A stretch of DNA of 18,021 nucleotides, from the NCBI GenBank assembly GCA_041688215.1, contig JBDNIO010000271.1, forward strand, positions 1 through 18,021, read 5' to 3'. Under the pieces are notes generated by a model that searched no databases, was not told the DNA's origin, and saw only the letters and a list, made by a program, of their open reading frames with translations. Below are positions 1-8,700 of the stretch, piece by piece. The first letter of the stretch is position 1; every line of letters begins with the position of its first letter. Origin of the DNA: JBDNIO01 sp041688215 (GTDB taxonomy: Bacteria > Pseudomonadota > Gammaproteobacteria > Nevskiales > Salinisphaeraceae). Made by a program: the position numbers and the translations under genes.

Positions 1-109
1 AGAAACCATCGGCAATGCCAACGAAGATATCATTCGTCAATACGTACAGGATCAACTAAAGACAATGGAAAAAGGCGAGACAAACGGGCAACAGTTAGGG
101 TTCTTCTAA
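1..109 (+). CDS. tnpA: IS200/IS605-family transposase TnpA (Y1 HUH), C-terminal fragment
   Basis: The open frame starting at base 2 runs off the left edge and ends at TAA 107-109, giving 35 residues (ETIGNANEDIIRQYVQDQ, then a tail ending GQQLGFF). The pattern T-[IV]-G-x(6-7)-I-x-x-Y-[IV]-x-x-Q-L matches the C-terminal helix of IS200 TnpA as I remember it (DTVG...IQEYIKHQLEE). Such proteins are HUH single-strand DNA transposases with one catalytic tyrosine; the catalytic part lies outside the window. REP-associated transposases (RAYTs) are relatives, but so short a tail cannot tell IS200 from RAYT. No start is visible because the gene is cut by the window edge. Confidence 0.7.
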   Translation, partial: ETIGNANEDIIRQYVQDQLKTMEKGETNGQQLGFF

Positions 110-137
110 AACTCGGTCGCTTGCGGCCGAGTTTTTT
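108..137 (+). terminator. Intrinsic terminator / IS200 right-end hairpin after tnpA
   Basis: The arms 111-120 (ACTCGGTCGC) and 123-132 (GCGGCCGAGT) pair over 10 bp with one G-U, closed by a TT loop; A108-A110 can pair with T133-T135. A run of six T (132-137) follows on the plus strand. This is a strong rho-independent terminator for the transposase gene. Read on the minus strand the hairpin is followed by TTTT, so it may also stop transcripts of the RND exporter gene that ends at 196. It could equally be part of the right-end hairpin of the IS200-type element. Confidence 0.75.
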
Positions 138-140
138 ATC

Positions 141-185
141 TCTGCGAATTCTGCGAATTCTGCGAATTCTGCGCTCTCTGCGGTA
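141..185. repeat. Tandem 9-bp repeat (TCTGCGAAT), about five units
   Basis: Three perfect units of TCTGCGAAT occupy 141-149, 150-158 and 159-167. They are followed by two diverged units starting TCTGCG at 168 and 177. Each junction of perfect units makes a GAATTC palindrome. The array lies between the transposase terminator and the stop codon of the exporter gene, outside any coding sequence. Slippage would change its copy number. No function is evident. Confidence 0.85.
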
Positions 186-195
186 AAAATAAACG

Positions 196-2899
196 TTAAC
201 GCAACATCAGCGTGGTCTGCGCCAGACGCTGCGCCTGAATCCGGTTCAGATTCCAAAATACCAGCGCGGCGATGCGCGGCGAACGGCGACGCAGCCGCTC
301 CATGTCGTCATTATTGAAGCGTATAAGCCGTACATCACTTAGGGTATCCACGTTGGCGGTACGGCGTTTGGCGAAATGCCCGACTTCGCCCATTACCGCC
401 CCGCGGCGCATATCCGACAGGTTTACATCCTCACCCTCGCGGCGTACCCAGGCGCGTAGTTCGCCGTCGATTACGACATAAATATCCCCGGCGCGATCGC
501 CCTCGGACATTACCCTTTTCCCCGCCTTGAATCGCTGCACGTGGGATAATAGCGCAAATACCCGCGCCTGACGCAGGCTCAAATACGCGAACAGGGGAAT
601 TGTTTTTTGCGGTTCCCGACCCAGGTCCAGCCGCAACACATCCCACAAGGTGACTATGCGAACCCCGGAAGCCAGCGCCGGGGTAAAGGTAAGGTCCGCA
701 AGCCAGGCGACCGCAATAGTAAATGCCGCCAGTGCGCCGAACTGCACCTGATTCTGCAGCCCGCTTAAGGTCAGCATCAAAAAGCCAAGAACCAGGGCCG
801 CAGAGCTGTAGGTCACCGGGCGAATCACGGTATGCAGGGCACTTACCGTGGCTTTGTTTTCGCTGGCCAGGCGCTGGGCATCGGCATTAAAGCGGGCGAA
901 ATAATACAGGGTATCGTCTACCGCTATACCCAGAACAATGCAGGCAATCAAGCTGGTGGTGGGGCTGAGCGGCACACCGAAAAAGCCGAGCGCGCCGAAG
1001 TATAAAAAAATTGGAATAACGTTGGGCAGCAAAGCCAGCAGGCCCACCCGGAACGAGGTGAACAGGCCAGAGAGCAACAGAAACACCACCAACAACGCCG
1101 CACCGATGGTAAGCACCTGGCCATCCGCAATCTGGTCCACGGCGTTACTTACCAGCACCGCCGTGCCGGTAACGCGCCCGGTAACCGGTGCCGGCAACTC
1201 ACTGATGCGCGCCTCTATGCGCTGGACCAGTTCGCCAATCTCCGTGCTGCCGCTCACGAGTGCGCGCACTTGGATTTGCAGGTTCTGGAAATCGCTGTCC
1301 GCCAGCGCCTCCAGCGTTTCGCCACTGCCGAATAACAATAGCTGCTTGACTGCGGTGCGGCTCTCGGGAATCGAGAAATAGCTCTGCTGGCCTTCGTGCA
1401 GCGCGCGATTAAGCACCTTCAGGTAGTCCACCATTGAAGTGGTCGATCCGATTTCCGGCTGGGCCAGTAGCCATTGTTGCAATTCTGCAACCCGGGCCAG
1501 CAAATTCGGGTCGGAGAAGGTATCCGACGTGGGCGACTCCAGCACCACCGAAAGGGGCGTGGCACCACTGAAATCCTGGCTTATACGCTCAAAATCCGCC
1601 CGCACCGGAGCGTCTGCGGGAAACCCCCGGACATAGTCGGTGCCAACCTTGATATTGAATATACCGAGGATGGATACGAGCAATAGCAAGCCCCCAGCCA
1701 GCAGGATGGAATTGCGGTGACGCACATCAAAGCGGCCCAGGCGTATGGCCGCCCGGCGGAATAGTTGCGTGCCCGGGGGGCACCAGTCTGCTGCAACCGA
1801 ACAGCGCGAGCATGGCGGGCAGGAAAGTAAGGGATAAAAGTACCGAAAACGCCACGCCCGCCGCCGCAAGCCAGGCGAACTCCCGAATGGGGGGCAACGG
1901 CGACAAGGTCAAGGCGATAAAACCGGCTGCCGTTGTGGCCCCTGTCATCAGCAAGGGTATCGCCACATCGGCCAGCGCGGTTTCCACATTGCTATCCGCA
2001 TTTTTGGCGTGCGCCTGAAAAAATGCGGAAAGAAAATGCAGGGTATAGGCCAAGCCGATGGTAATGACCACCGGCGGCACAATCGCCGTAATCAGATTAA
2101 GGGAGCGTCCGGTCACCGTAATCAGACCCAGGACCCAGATCAATGCAACCGCCAGTGTCAGCAATGGCAAAAGCACTGCGCGGCCGCTGCGAAAACCCAG
2201 GAACAGAAATATCGCAATCAGTGCGAAAATGGTTGGTATTATGCGGGTGAGTTCACGTGTTAGCGCCTCGCCGGTTGCCGCTTTCAGTACCGGCGGGCCG
2301 GCAAGGCGGATTTCGGCCTGCGGGATTGCGGACTGCAGCTGGGCGCGGATTTCTGCCACCATGGCATTTGCGCCGTAGGTGCTTTCGTAATCCGCATCCA
2401 GGTAAACCACCAATGCCGTCGCGCCGCCGGTAGCAGACAGCAGCGTGCCGGCATACAAGGGATTCGCTTGAACATCCCGGACCAGTTGCGCCGGGTCGCC
2501 GCCGGCACCCACCGCGGTATCCATGCTCAGACTGTCGCCCTCGGCCGCCAGCAATGGTGCGGACACCAGCGACAGCACGTTGTTTACCCCGGGTACGGCG
2601 AGTAAATTATCGGTGGCTCGGGCAATCGCCTCCAGATGCGGGGCGCTGAAAATATCAGGCAGATAAACCGCTGCAACCACCGATTCCGTGCGCCCGAACC
2701 ACAGCTCGGTTTTTTCCAGGAATTTTCGCTGCGCGTTGTCCGCCGGCAAAAGACTCTGGATGGCGGGGTCGATCTGCAGACGCAGACTGGCGTCGTCCCA
2801 ATCCACCAGCTGACTCGCCGCCAGGCCGGTGAGCACCAGTACCACGCCCACCACCACCGCCGCATGCCGGACGATACGGTTGGCTATACGTTCAATCAT
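196..2899 (-). pseudogene. RND/MMPL-family exporter with C-terminal cyclic-nucleotide-binding domain, frameshifted
   Basis: Two overlapping minus-strand frames (1727-2899 and 196-1869) are the halves of one protein of about 900 aa. In frame 1 the gene reads FGCSRLVPPG, and the sequence continues as TQLFRRAAIR only in the next frame. Removing one C from a C6 run (plus 1775-1780) restores the frame. The fused protein has a first membrane segment near 12-29, a periplasmic loop to about 215, helices to about 368, a second loop at about 418-588, helices to about 750, and a CNB domain at about 773-885. The CNB phosphate cassette keeps Gly-Glu (837-838) and Arg (846) before Thr-Ala. The second half carries GIAVDD (Asp 661/662), the usual RND proton-relay site; the first half has GLAYTLHF without an Asp. 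Such pumps move lipids or hydrophobic compounds through the envelope. It follows the LolA-like gene by 30 nt. The lesion could be a sequencing error. Confidence 0.85.
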
Positions 2900-2929
2900 G
2901 GTGCGTTAAAACGTATGCGGTGCTGCGCT

Positions 2930-3768
2930 TTAGTCCCTGGATTTTGGCAGGTAGGCGCCAAGGTAAAACCCTCGCTGGTTGAACACGGCGCTATTGATTC
3001 TCTGGTCGAATTGGACTTCGGTAATTTCCAGAGTCGTATGCGTATCCTCGCTTAAATCACGCATGGTCAGGTGCGTTGCCAGCCAGCGCTCGCCCACTTG
3101 CCTTAGGCTCTCAGGGCCTGCGGCAAGCTGTTTACGTGGCATTTCGCCCGCTTCATAAAATGCTATTTCCAGCGGCACGCACGTGGTTTTATCGATATGA
3201 AACACCAGACGCTTATAGGCGCTTTCATCGCTGGGCGGGGGGATAACCTGCAAGGCATATACCGGCCGCTCGGCGGTTTGCGTATCGTCCAGCTTTTCCA
3301 CTTCGCCCCCGGCGGTTACGCCGCGCAGGTACTTGACGTCCTCGTAGCTGAAATCACTGCCAGCATGCTATTGGCTGCCGTTTTGCCAGTAATTCTTCGC
3401 ACGCGCTGCACCGTTGGTAGATACAGAAACAGGCGGTCATCGGTGCCGGTGTCCACCCACAGGTAGCTGACGCCGCTAACATCCACCGGCGAGCGCACCT
3501 GCAGCGTGCCGCGGGTTTCTTCTTCGTCCAGGCGTTTGAGGAAGAACACGGCCACAATGTCCCGGGTTTTGCCGGCGCGATCAGTGGGTTGCAGGGTAAT
3601 GTTCTGCGCCATCGATTCGTCCGGCAGATTGGCGCGTGAGCAATCGCGAATTTCATCTGCGGTCTTGGCGGGTGCATCCTGGGCGTGCGCCGGCAGGGTA
3701 ACCGTAATGATCACGGCCAAGACCACAGCCAGGGCCGCCGATAGTGCGCTATAAACTGGATTCAACAT
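2930..3768 (-). pseudogene. Outer membrane lipoprotein-sorting protein (LolA-like), frameshifted
   Basis: Two minus-strand frames join into about 279 aa. The first (3316-3768) starts with a signal peptide (MLNPVYSALSAALAVVLAVI, predicted cut after AHA near residue 29) and reads to RVRRITGKTAANSML. The second frame then gives GSDFSYEDVKYLRG and continues to the stop at 2930. RVRRI-x(6-9)-S-x-x-GSDFSYED is the signature of the outer-membrane-lipoprotein-sorting family. One base, probably a G, is missing near 3358-3364. The start is backed by a strong purine ribosome site (GGGGGGAAAG) just upstream. Members are periplasmic carriers with a LolA-like fold and are commonly encoded beside MMPL exporters, as here. 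The substrate is unknown. High similarity to the family on both sides of the break suggests a recent mutation or a read error. Confidence 0.82.
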
Positions 3769-3799
3769 ACTTTCCCCCCTCGTGACTCAACCCGTGGTA

Positions 3800-5934
3800 T
3801 TAGCCAGTATTGCTATCCGGGCCATCCCGGGTAAAAGCGGTCATTTCCCGCGCGACCTGTTCGGCACGCCCTGCTGCCCCACACGCGGTGAAGCGGCTGT
3901 GTGCCAGTGCCCAAGCTCGTTCGGCCTGCTCCCGACGCCCGTTACCCCTATGCAAACGTGCCTCTATGCTGTGCACGAAGCCCTCGTATATGGTGGCGCC
4001 GGTCTCCTGTATCAAGCTTTGCAGCCGGGTTATCTCGGTTTTGATCGGCTGCCCGAAAATCCCAGTTTGTAGCATAACGTTTGCCAGCGCCAGACTGACG
4101 GCTGCGAATTTCCCACATGCGCGAACCACCTGTTTGCGATGAATCCAGCGCAGCCCGCTCCAGCCGTTCTGCCTCCCCCGTGTGCCTCATACGCAGGCGA
4201 ACTTCGGACAACATGGCCAGATGCGCGCCCTCAAACTGATGTCCCGGGACGCCTTTGGTAACCTCGGCAAGGCCCTCTTCCAGTACTTCGGCCGCGAGCG
4301 CATGATCGGCGCGCACGGTGTAGGCGGTGGCAAGCGCACGCCGGGCCATGTTACTGAACATGGGGCTGCCAAACTCCTGGGCCGCAGCCAGTGCGGTTTG
4401 GGCATTGTGCAGGCTGTTTCCTTCCCGACCGTAGAGGTAGTCAAGCTCTACCAGAGTGGCATAAATCCAGCTGACGCGCCGGTGACCTGCAGCACCATTT
4501 TTAATTCCTGTTGTGCCTCGGGCAAGCGCCCCATGTAGGCCAGCACGATGGCGCGCAGGGCGCGGGAGGCGAAGTTCTCCAGGTTTATCGGTTGCTGCTG
4601 CCAGTCATTTCCCAGGGAGAGAATATCCAACCCCCGCTGCAATTGCCCTCGGGTAAAATAAACGTTCAATATCGGGATGCGAAAACGTGAAAGCGTATGT
4701 GTATCGTCCGTTTCTTCCAGAATGGAGACGGCCTCATCAATCAATTTTGACGCATCAACCGCGCTGCCCCGATTGAGTTGATAAATGGCATTGGAGAGCA
4801 ATAACTCAGCCAGTCCCGCGGGGTTATTTTCGGCCACCACCATGCTGCGCGCCTGGGCATAGGCCTGTTCGACGTCTGCGCTCGGGATATCCACAAGGCT
4901 GGCAGAACGCACGATACCGGCGCGCGCTGCGATAGCCAGACGACGCACCGCGGCATCACTCGGATCCAGTTTATCGGTGGCCGCAATCGCCGAACGTAAA
5001 CGCGCCACGGTCGCGTTTACGTCACGCTGTACCAACCAGGAAGCCGCCTGTAAATCCCATTCGGCGGCTTGGTGGGCGTAGTCCTGCGCCTGATGCCAGT
5101 GGTGCGCGAGCAGTACTGCGGCTTCGCCCGCGCCGTCGGTCGCCTCGAAGGCTTTCTGCAGGGCCTGGGCTGCGCGGGTGTGCAGCAACTTGCGCGCTTC
5201 GATAAGCTGACCGGCATAGGCCACTTCCTGCATTAAGGGATGGCAAAAACATAGTCCCCGGCACCGTCTGGATGTACGAATCCGCTTTCCACCAGGGCTT
5301 GCAGGCTTTGCTACCAGCGCGGGTTTTCGCTGTCCACCACCGCGCCCAGCAGGGTTTCGCCAAAACGTTTGCCGAGTACGGCCGCAGCATGCAGGGTTTG
5401 CTTCTCGGTGGCGGGCAGGCGGTCGATACGTGCCGCCAGTATGGCCTGCACGGATTCGGGAATCTGCAGACGGTTAAGCGGTTGCTCCAGGCGGTAATTG
5501 CCTTTGGTGCCGGTCAGCGCCTGGCGCTCCAGCAAACTGCGTATCGCCTCTTCCACGAAATACGGATTACCCCCGGAACGATCGCGGATCAGTGCACGTA
5601 AATCCTGCAGGCTGTCACCGTCGCCCAGCAATTCGTTCAGCAGGTCATCAATGGCAGATTCGTCCAGCGCATCCAGCGCAATTTCCTCGGTTGTAGCCTG
5701 GAATAGCCAATCCATGATGTAGTCGCTGCGATGGTTGCAAAGCACTAGCAGCGGTGCGTTTGCGGCACATTCGAACAGGCTTTGAAAAAACTCGATACTA
5801 CCCGCATCGGCCCAGTGCCGGTCTTCCAGCAAGAGCACGCCCAACTCGGTTTTGCCGGCCAGCGCCTGACCGCACTGGTTACAGCAGCGGGCCGGGCCTG
5901 GGTTGTCGTGTTTACACGCCGGACACTGGTTCAT
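3800..5934 (-). pseudogene. Zinc-ribbon / AAA ATPase / TPR protein (cyclase-associated type), heavily disrupted
   Basis: From ATG 5934 the gene reads MNQCPACKHDNPGPARCCNQ, a zinc ribbon (Cys 4, 7, 18, 21). It passes at once to a Walker B strand (VLLLEDRHWAD, residues 33-43) and the RSGGNPYFVEEAI and IPESVQAILAARIDRLP motifs typical of large cyclase-AAA-TPR proteins. The cyclase domain and the normal P-loop region are absent, an in-frame loss of a few hundred residues. Then come a TAG stop at 5311-5313, a frameshift at 5234-5240 (FAIP into LMQEVAYAGQ), another near 4470-4474 (VTGAS into SWIYATLVEL), and a third near 4126-4131 (ALDSSQT into VVRACGKFAA). The TPR-like helical part runs to TAA at 3800. 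The LolA-like gene starts 31 nt further on. Five lesions make a real pseudogene likely. The first segment alone could still yield a 207-aa product. Confidence 0.8.
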
Positions 5935-6043
5935 GTGCTTGTTATTTGACGCTGTTGCAAACCCGAGCGTAGCAGTTTGTGCTTGCCCAGCGCAGCAACC
6001 GGTGCCATTCTGCAAACACCTCAGGGAGCAATGGACACGCAAG

Positions 6044-6397
6044 ATGTTCGAACAAACTGTAATCGCAGTGTTTTTCTGGATGCTGGTTGGCCACGCACTG
6101 GGAGACTTTGCGCTGCAAACCGAGTGGATGGTACAGAACAAGGGCCCCCGCAAGCGGCTGCGCGCAACTGCCGAACAGCGCGACCTGATCTGGACCCACG
6201 TACTTACTGCGCATGCGCTGATTCATGGGGGCGCGGTGGCGCTGGCGACCGGCATGGTCTGGCTGGGCGTACTGGAAACCATCGCGCACTGGTTTATCGA
6301 TTATGGCAAATCCAAACGCCTGTATGGCTTTCATGTCGATCAGTTTATGCACCTAGGGTGCAAGGTTATCTGGGCACTTTGCTGGCTCGCTTTTTAG
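6044..6397 (+). CDS. DUF3307 small membrane protein
   Basis: The 117-aa protein starts MFEQTVIAVFFWMLVGHALG and continues DFALQTEWMVQNKG. It has several hydrophobic helices, a HALIHGG motif, and an IDYGKSKRLYGFHVDQFMH stretch. The H-x-LGDF-x-LQT-x-WM start, the central His-Ala-x-x-His and the late D-Q-x-x-H match DUF3307, an inner-membrane family of unknown function. An upstream in-frame extension to 5903 lacks family similarity, so ATG 6044 is preferred. An AGGGAG at 6023-6028 is rather far away (it sits closer to an out-of-frame ATG at 6031). The gene is divergent from the AAA/TPR pseudogene (110 nt apart) and ends 8 nt before the cyclase gene, so the two are probably co-transcribed. Confidence 0.82.
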   Translation: MFEQTVIAVFFWMLVGHALGDFALQTEWMVQNKGPRKRLRATAEQRDLIWTHVLTAHALIHGGAVALATGMVWLGVLETIAHWFIDYGKSKRLYGFHVDQFMHLGCKVIWALCWLAF

Positions 6398-6405
6398 GGC
6401 CTGAT

Positions 6406-7653
6406 ATGAATTTAAGTATTCCGCAACTCCTGAATCACTGGGAGACTGTCTCGTGCCTGGGCACCTACGCGGGTCAGGACTACCCGGTGCGCCGCCGCAT
6501 TGTGATAATCAACCAGTCCGCCGTGCTGGGCGCGATTATTACCGCACTCTATGCCCTGCTCACTCTGGGTTATGCGCCGATCAACTTCTGGCCCATGCTG
6601 GTGGCCAGCCCCTTGCTTATGGGCGGGTACGCGCTGGTCGTATGGCTCAACGCCGGCAACAGGCATCTGCTGTCGCGCATGTTGCTGTTGCTGGTACCCA
6701 CATTTCAGATTTTATACGCGGCCTGGCTATTCGGCAGCGCGGCCGGCACGCAGCTGTATTTTTTCGTGCTGTGGACGGCGATGTTCCTGCTATATGATCC
6801 GCGTGAGCTGTGGTTATCGATACTCGGCAGCAGCAGCTGGATAATACTGTTTCTGTGCATCCAGCTTGGTTTTGAACATCCCCATGTAGTTGTCGAGCCC
6901 GATGACGGCTTTTTAAGCCTGTTACTGCTGTTGAACGCACTCGGCGTATTTGCTCTGGTGGGGGTGATTGTTTCCCTGTTCTATTTTCAGATCAATCGCA
7001 CCGAAAACCTGCTGCAACGCGAATACCGCCGTTCGGAAGAGTTGCTGGAAAACATTCTGCCGGCGTCGGTGGCCGAGCGCCTGAAAAACGGCTCGCAGAT
7101 CGTGGCCGATAACTTTACTGACGTGACACTTCTGTTTGCAGATATCGTGGGTTTTACGCGGCTGGCGGAAAATCTTTCTCCGCACGCTGTGGTGCAATTA
7201 CTGAACCGCGTTTTTTCAAAATTCGACATCCTGGTCGAGCGTCACGGCCTGGAGAAAATAAAGACCATTGGTGATGAATACATGCTGGCCGGGGGCGTTC
7301 CCCTGGCCCGCGCTGACCATGCGCAAGCCGTAGCCGAAACCGCGCTGGAGATGCTCGAAGCCATCGAGGAACTCAATGCCAGCCTGGAGCAACCTCTGGC
7401 GTTGCGGGTCGGCATCCACACTGGCGAAGTTGTGGCCGGGGTGATCGGCTCACGTAAATTTTCCTACGACGTATGGGGCGATACCGTAAACACTGCCTCG
7501 CGCATGCAGTCGCAGGGCTTGCCCGGGCGCATACAAGTTACCGAGGCCACCTACGAATTGCTGCATAAGCAGTTTGAACTCAAGCGCCGGGGCACCCTGC
7601 GGGTGCGTGGCAAGGGCCGCATGGTTACCTGGTATCTGCTCGCCAAAAAATAG
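6406..7653 (+). CDS. Membrane-anchored class III adenylate cyclase
   Basis: A 415-aa protein starts at ATG 6406 after a TAGGG-type ribosome site. The frame is open back to 5977, but that part overlaps DUF3307 and is not protein-like. Residues about 35-195 form about six hydrophobic helices. A short linker (EYRRSEELLENILPASVAER) precedes the catalytic domain at about 237-400. Both metal Asp are present (D246 in FADIVGFT, D290 in TIGDEYM). The base-selecting pair is Lys286 (KIKTIGD) and Asp355 (YDVWGDT), which is the ATP-type pair, and the transition-state Asn362 and Arg366 (VNTASRM) are kept. So it should make cAMP in the cytoplasm as a homodimer, under control of its membrane sensor; the ligand is unknown. 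It follows DUF3307 by 8 nt. A cNMP-binding exporter lies in the divergent unit. Confidence 0.92.
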   Translation: MNLSIPQLLNHWETVSCLGTYAGQDYPVRRRIVIINQSAVLGAIITALYALLTLGYAPINFWPMLVASPLLMGGYALVVWLNAGNRHLLSRMLLLLVPTFQILYAAWLFGSAAGTQLYFFVLWTAMFLLYDPRELWLSILGSSSWIILFLCIQLGFEHPHVVVEPDDGFLSLLLLLNALGVFALVGVIVSLFYFQINRTENLLQREYRRSEELLENILPASVAERLKNGSQIVADNFTDVTLLFADIVGFTRLAENLSPHAVVQLLNRVFSKFDILVERHGLEKIKTIGDEYMLAGGVPLARADHAQAVAETALEMLEAIEELNASLEQPLALRVGIHTGEVVAGVIGSRKFSYDVWGDTVNTASRMQSQGLPGRIQVTEATYELLHKQFELKRRGTLRVRGKGRMVTWYLLAKK

Positions 7654-7745
7654 CCGAACTTGGCCCCGGGCGCACAAAGGGGTACAACTAGGGGCGTTGT
7701 TTAACACTGTAAAAAAAGTGTAGCGGTATTGAACCCAAGCTAAAA
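7654..7745. other. Intergenic region before the LuxR-type gene
   Basis: Ninety-two bases lie between the cyclase stop and the ATG at 7746. A short inverted pair ACACT/AGTGT encloses an A-rich loop (about 7706-7723), but no T-run follows it on the plus strand. I see no clear promoter boxes and no strong ribosome site before 7746. The LuxR unit could have its own promoter here or read on from the cyclase. Confidence 0.3.
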
Positions 7746-8700
7746 ATGAACCGGCTCGACACTTTCATATCGAATATTTACCGTGCGGTGCAGTTTCGGC
7801 GGCACCGCGGGTTTTCGCGAAGCCCCCCTGCGCTCGCTTGGCGTGCTGGTACCGTTCGATGGGGCGCTATGGGGCAGCGGCAATTTCGTCTCCAAGCAGT
7901 TTCACAGCTCGATTCTCATGGGCATGCATGAGGACTATCCCCACGCGCTTGAGAAAACCAGCGAGATCAATCCCATCCTGCCCTTGCTGAGGGACAACAT
8001 CGGCAAGGCCATAAATATGAGCAGTGCCTGTCCGGACGAGGAATTTTATCAAAGCGAAATCTACCGGCGCTGCTTCTCCAAATACGGTGTGGAGCGAATT
8101 TTAAGCATCGTATATGTCGATAGTCGCACCAATATTTACACGTTAATTAGCCTGTATCGATCCGACCGCGAACAGGTGTTTACCGAAACCGAACGCGAGT
8201 TGTTCGAGCGCGCCGCCTACCACATGGTGCACGCGGCCATGCATGCATTCTTCCTGCATATTGCTGCCGAATCCGACGCCAATCCGGAAATCAGCGCCGC
8301 CATCTGTGATAGCCATGGCCTGTTTTACCAGGCCATGCCGGAATTTACAGATCTGCTGGAACAGCACTTTCCGGACTGGCGTGGCGACCGCCTGCCGTTT
8401 GCCATCCCCCTGGCTGGCGAGCGCATTACCGAAAGCGGACTGTGCATGGAATCCGAACCCTATGCGGACCTGTATTGCCTGCGCATCTGGGAAGAGCGCC
8501 CCACCGATACCTTGCCCAAACGTGACCGCGATATCGTAAACGGCGTATGCCGGGGCATGACATTCAAGCAAATCGCACGCGATCTGCAACTCGCACCCTC
8601 CACCGTATCCAACCGGCTGTACCGGATATATCGCAAACCCGGTGTCACCAGCCGCGCGGGCCTGGCCAAAATGGTGCATGGCGACAGCGCCGCTAAATGA
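7746..8700 (+). CDS. LuxR-family transcriptional regulator, frameshift near N-terminus
   Basis: The main frame runs from GTG 7783 to TGA 8700 (305 aa) and ends in a LuxR-type helix-turn-helix (LPKRDRDIVNGVCRGMTFKQ, IARDLQLAPSTVSNRLYRIY). The frame from ATG 7746 gives MNRLDTFISNIYRAVQF, a credible start that joins to GGTAGFREAPLRSLGVLVPF if one T is removed from TTT at 7794-7796. The joined protein is about 317 aa. The N-terminal 230 residues resemble the variable sensor part of LuxR solo regulators, with no receiver motif seen. The usual RIYRKLGV after the recognition helix reads RIYRKPGV, an unusual Pro. The stop overlaps the next start (ATGA), so it is translationally coupled to the HemD-like gene. 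Starting at GTG 7783 would give a shorter intact product. Confidence 0.8.

Noticed and set aside
5022..5390. 122-aa minus-strand frame in the AAA/TPR region
   Set aside because: Shadow frame of the pseudogene; Trp, Arg and Ser-rich and unlike a protein family.
5903..6043. N-terminal extension of the DUF3307 frame
   Set aside because: The extra 47 residues overlap the zinc-ribbon start of the opposite gene, and family similarity begins at ATG 6044.
5977..6405. 143-residue N-terminal extension of the cyclase frame
   Set aside because: It overlaps the DUF3307 gene in another frame and is Arg/Gly/Ala-rich without structure; membrane part starts after ATG 6406.
7706..7723. ACACT/AGTGT inverted pair as a terminator of the cyclase gene
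   Set aside because: Five-base stem with an A-rich loop and no following T-run on the plus strand.
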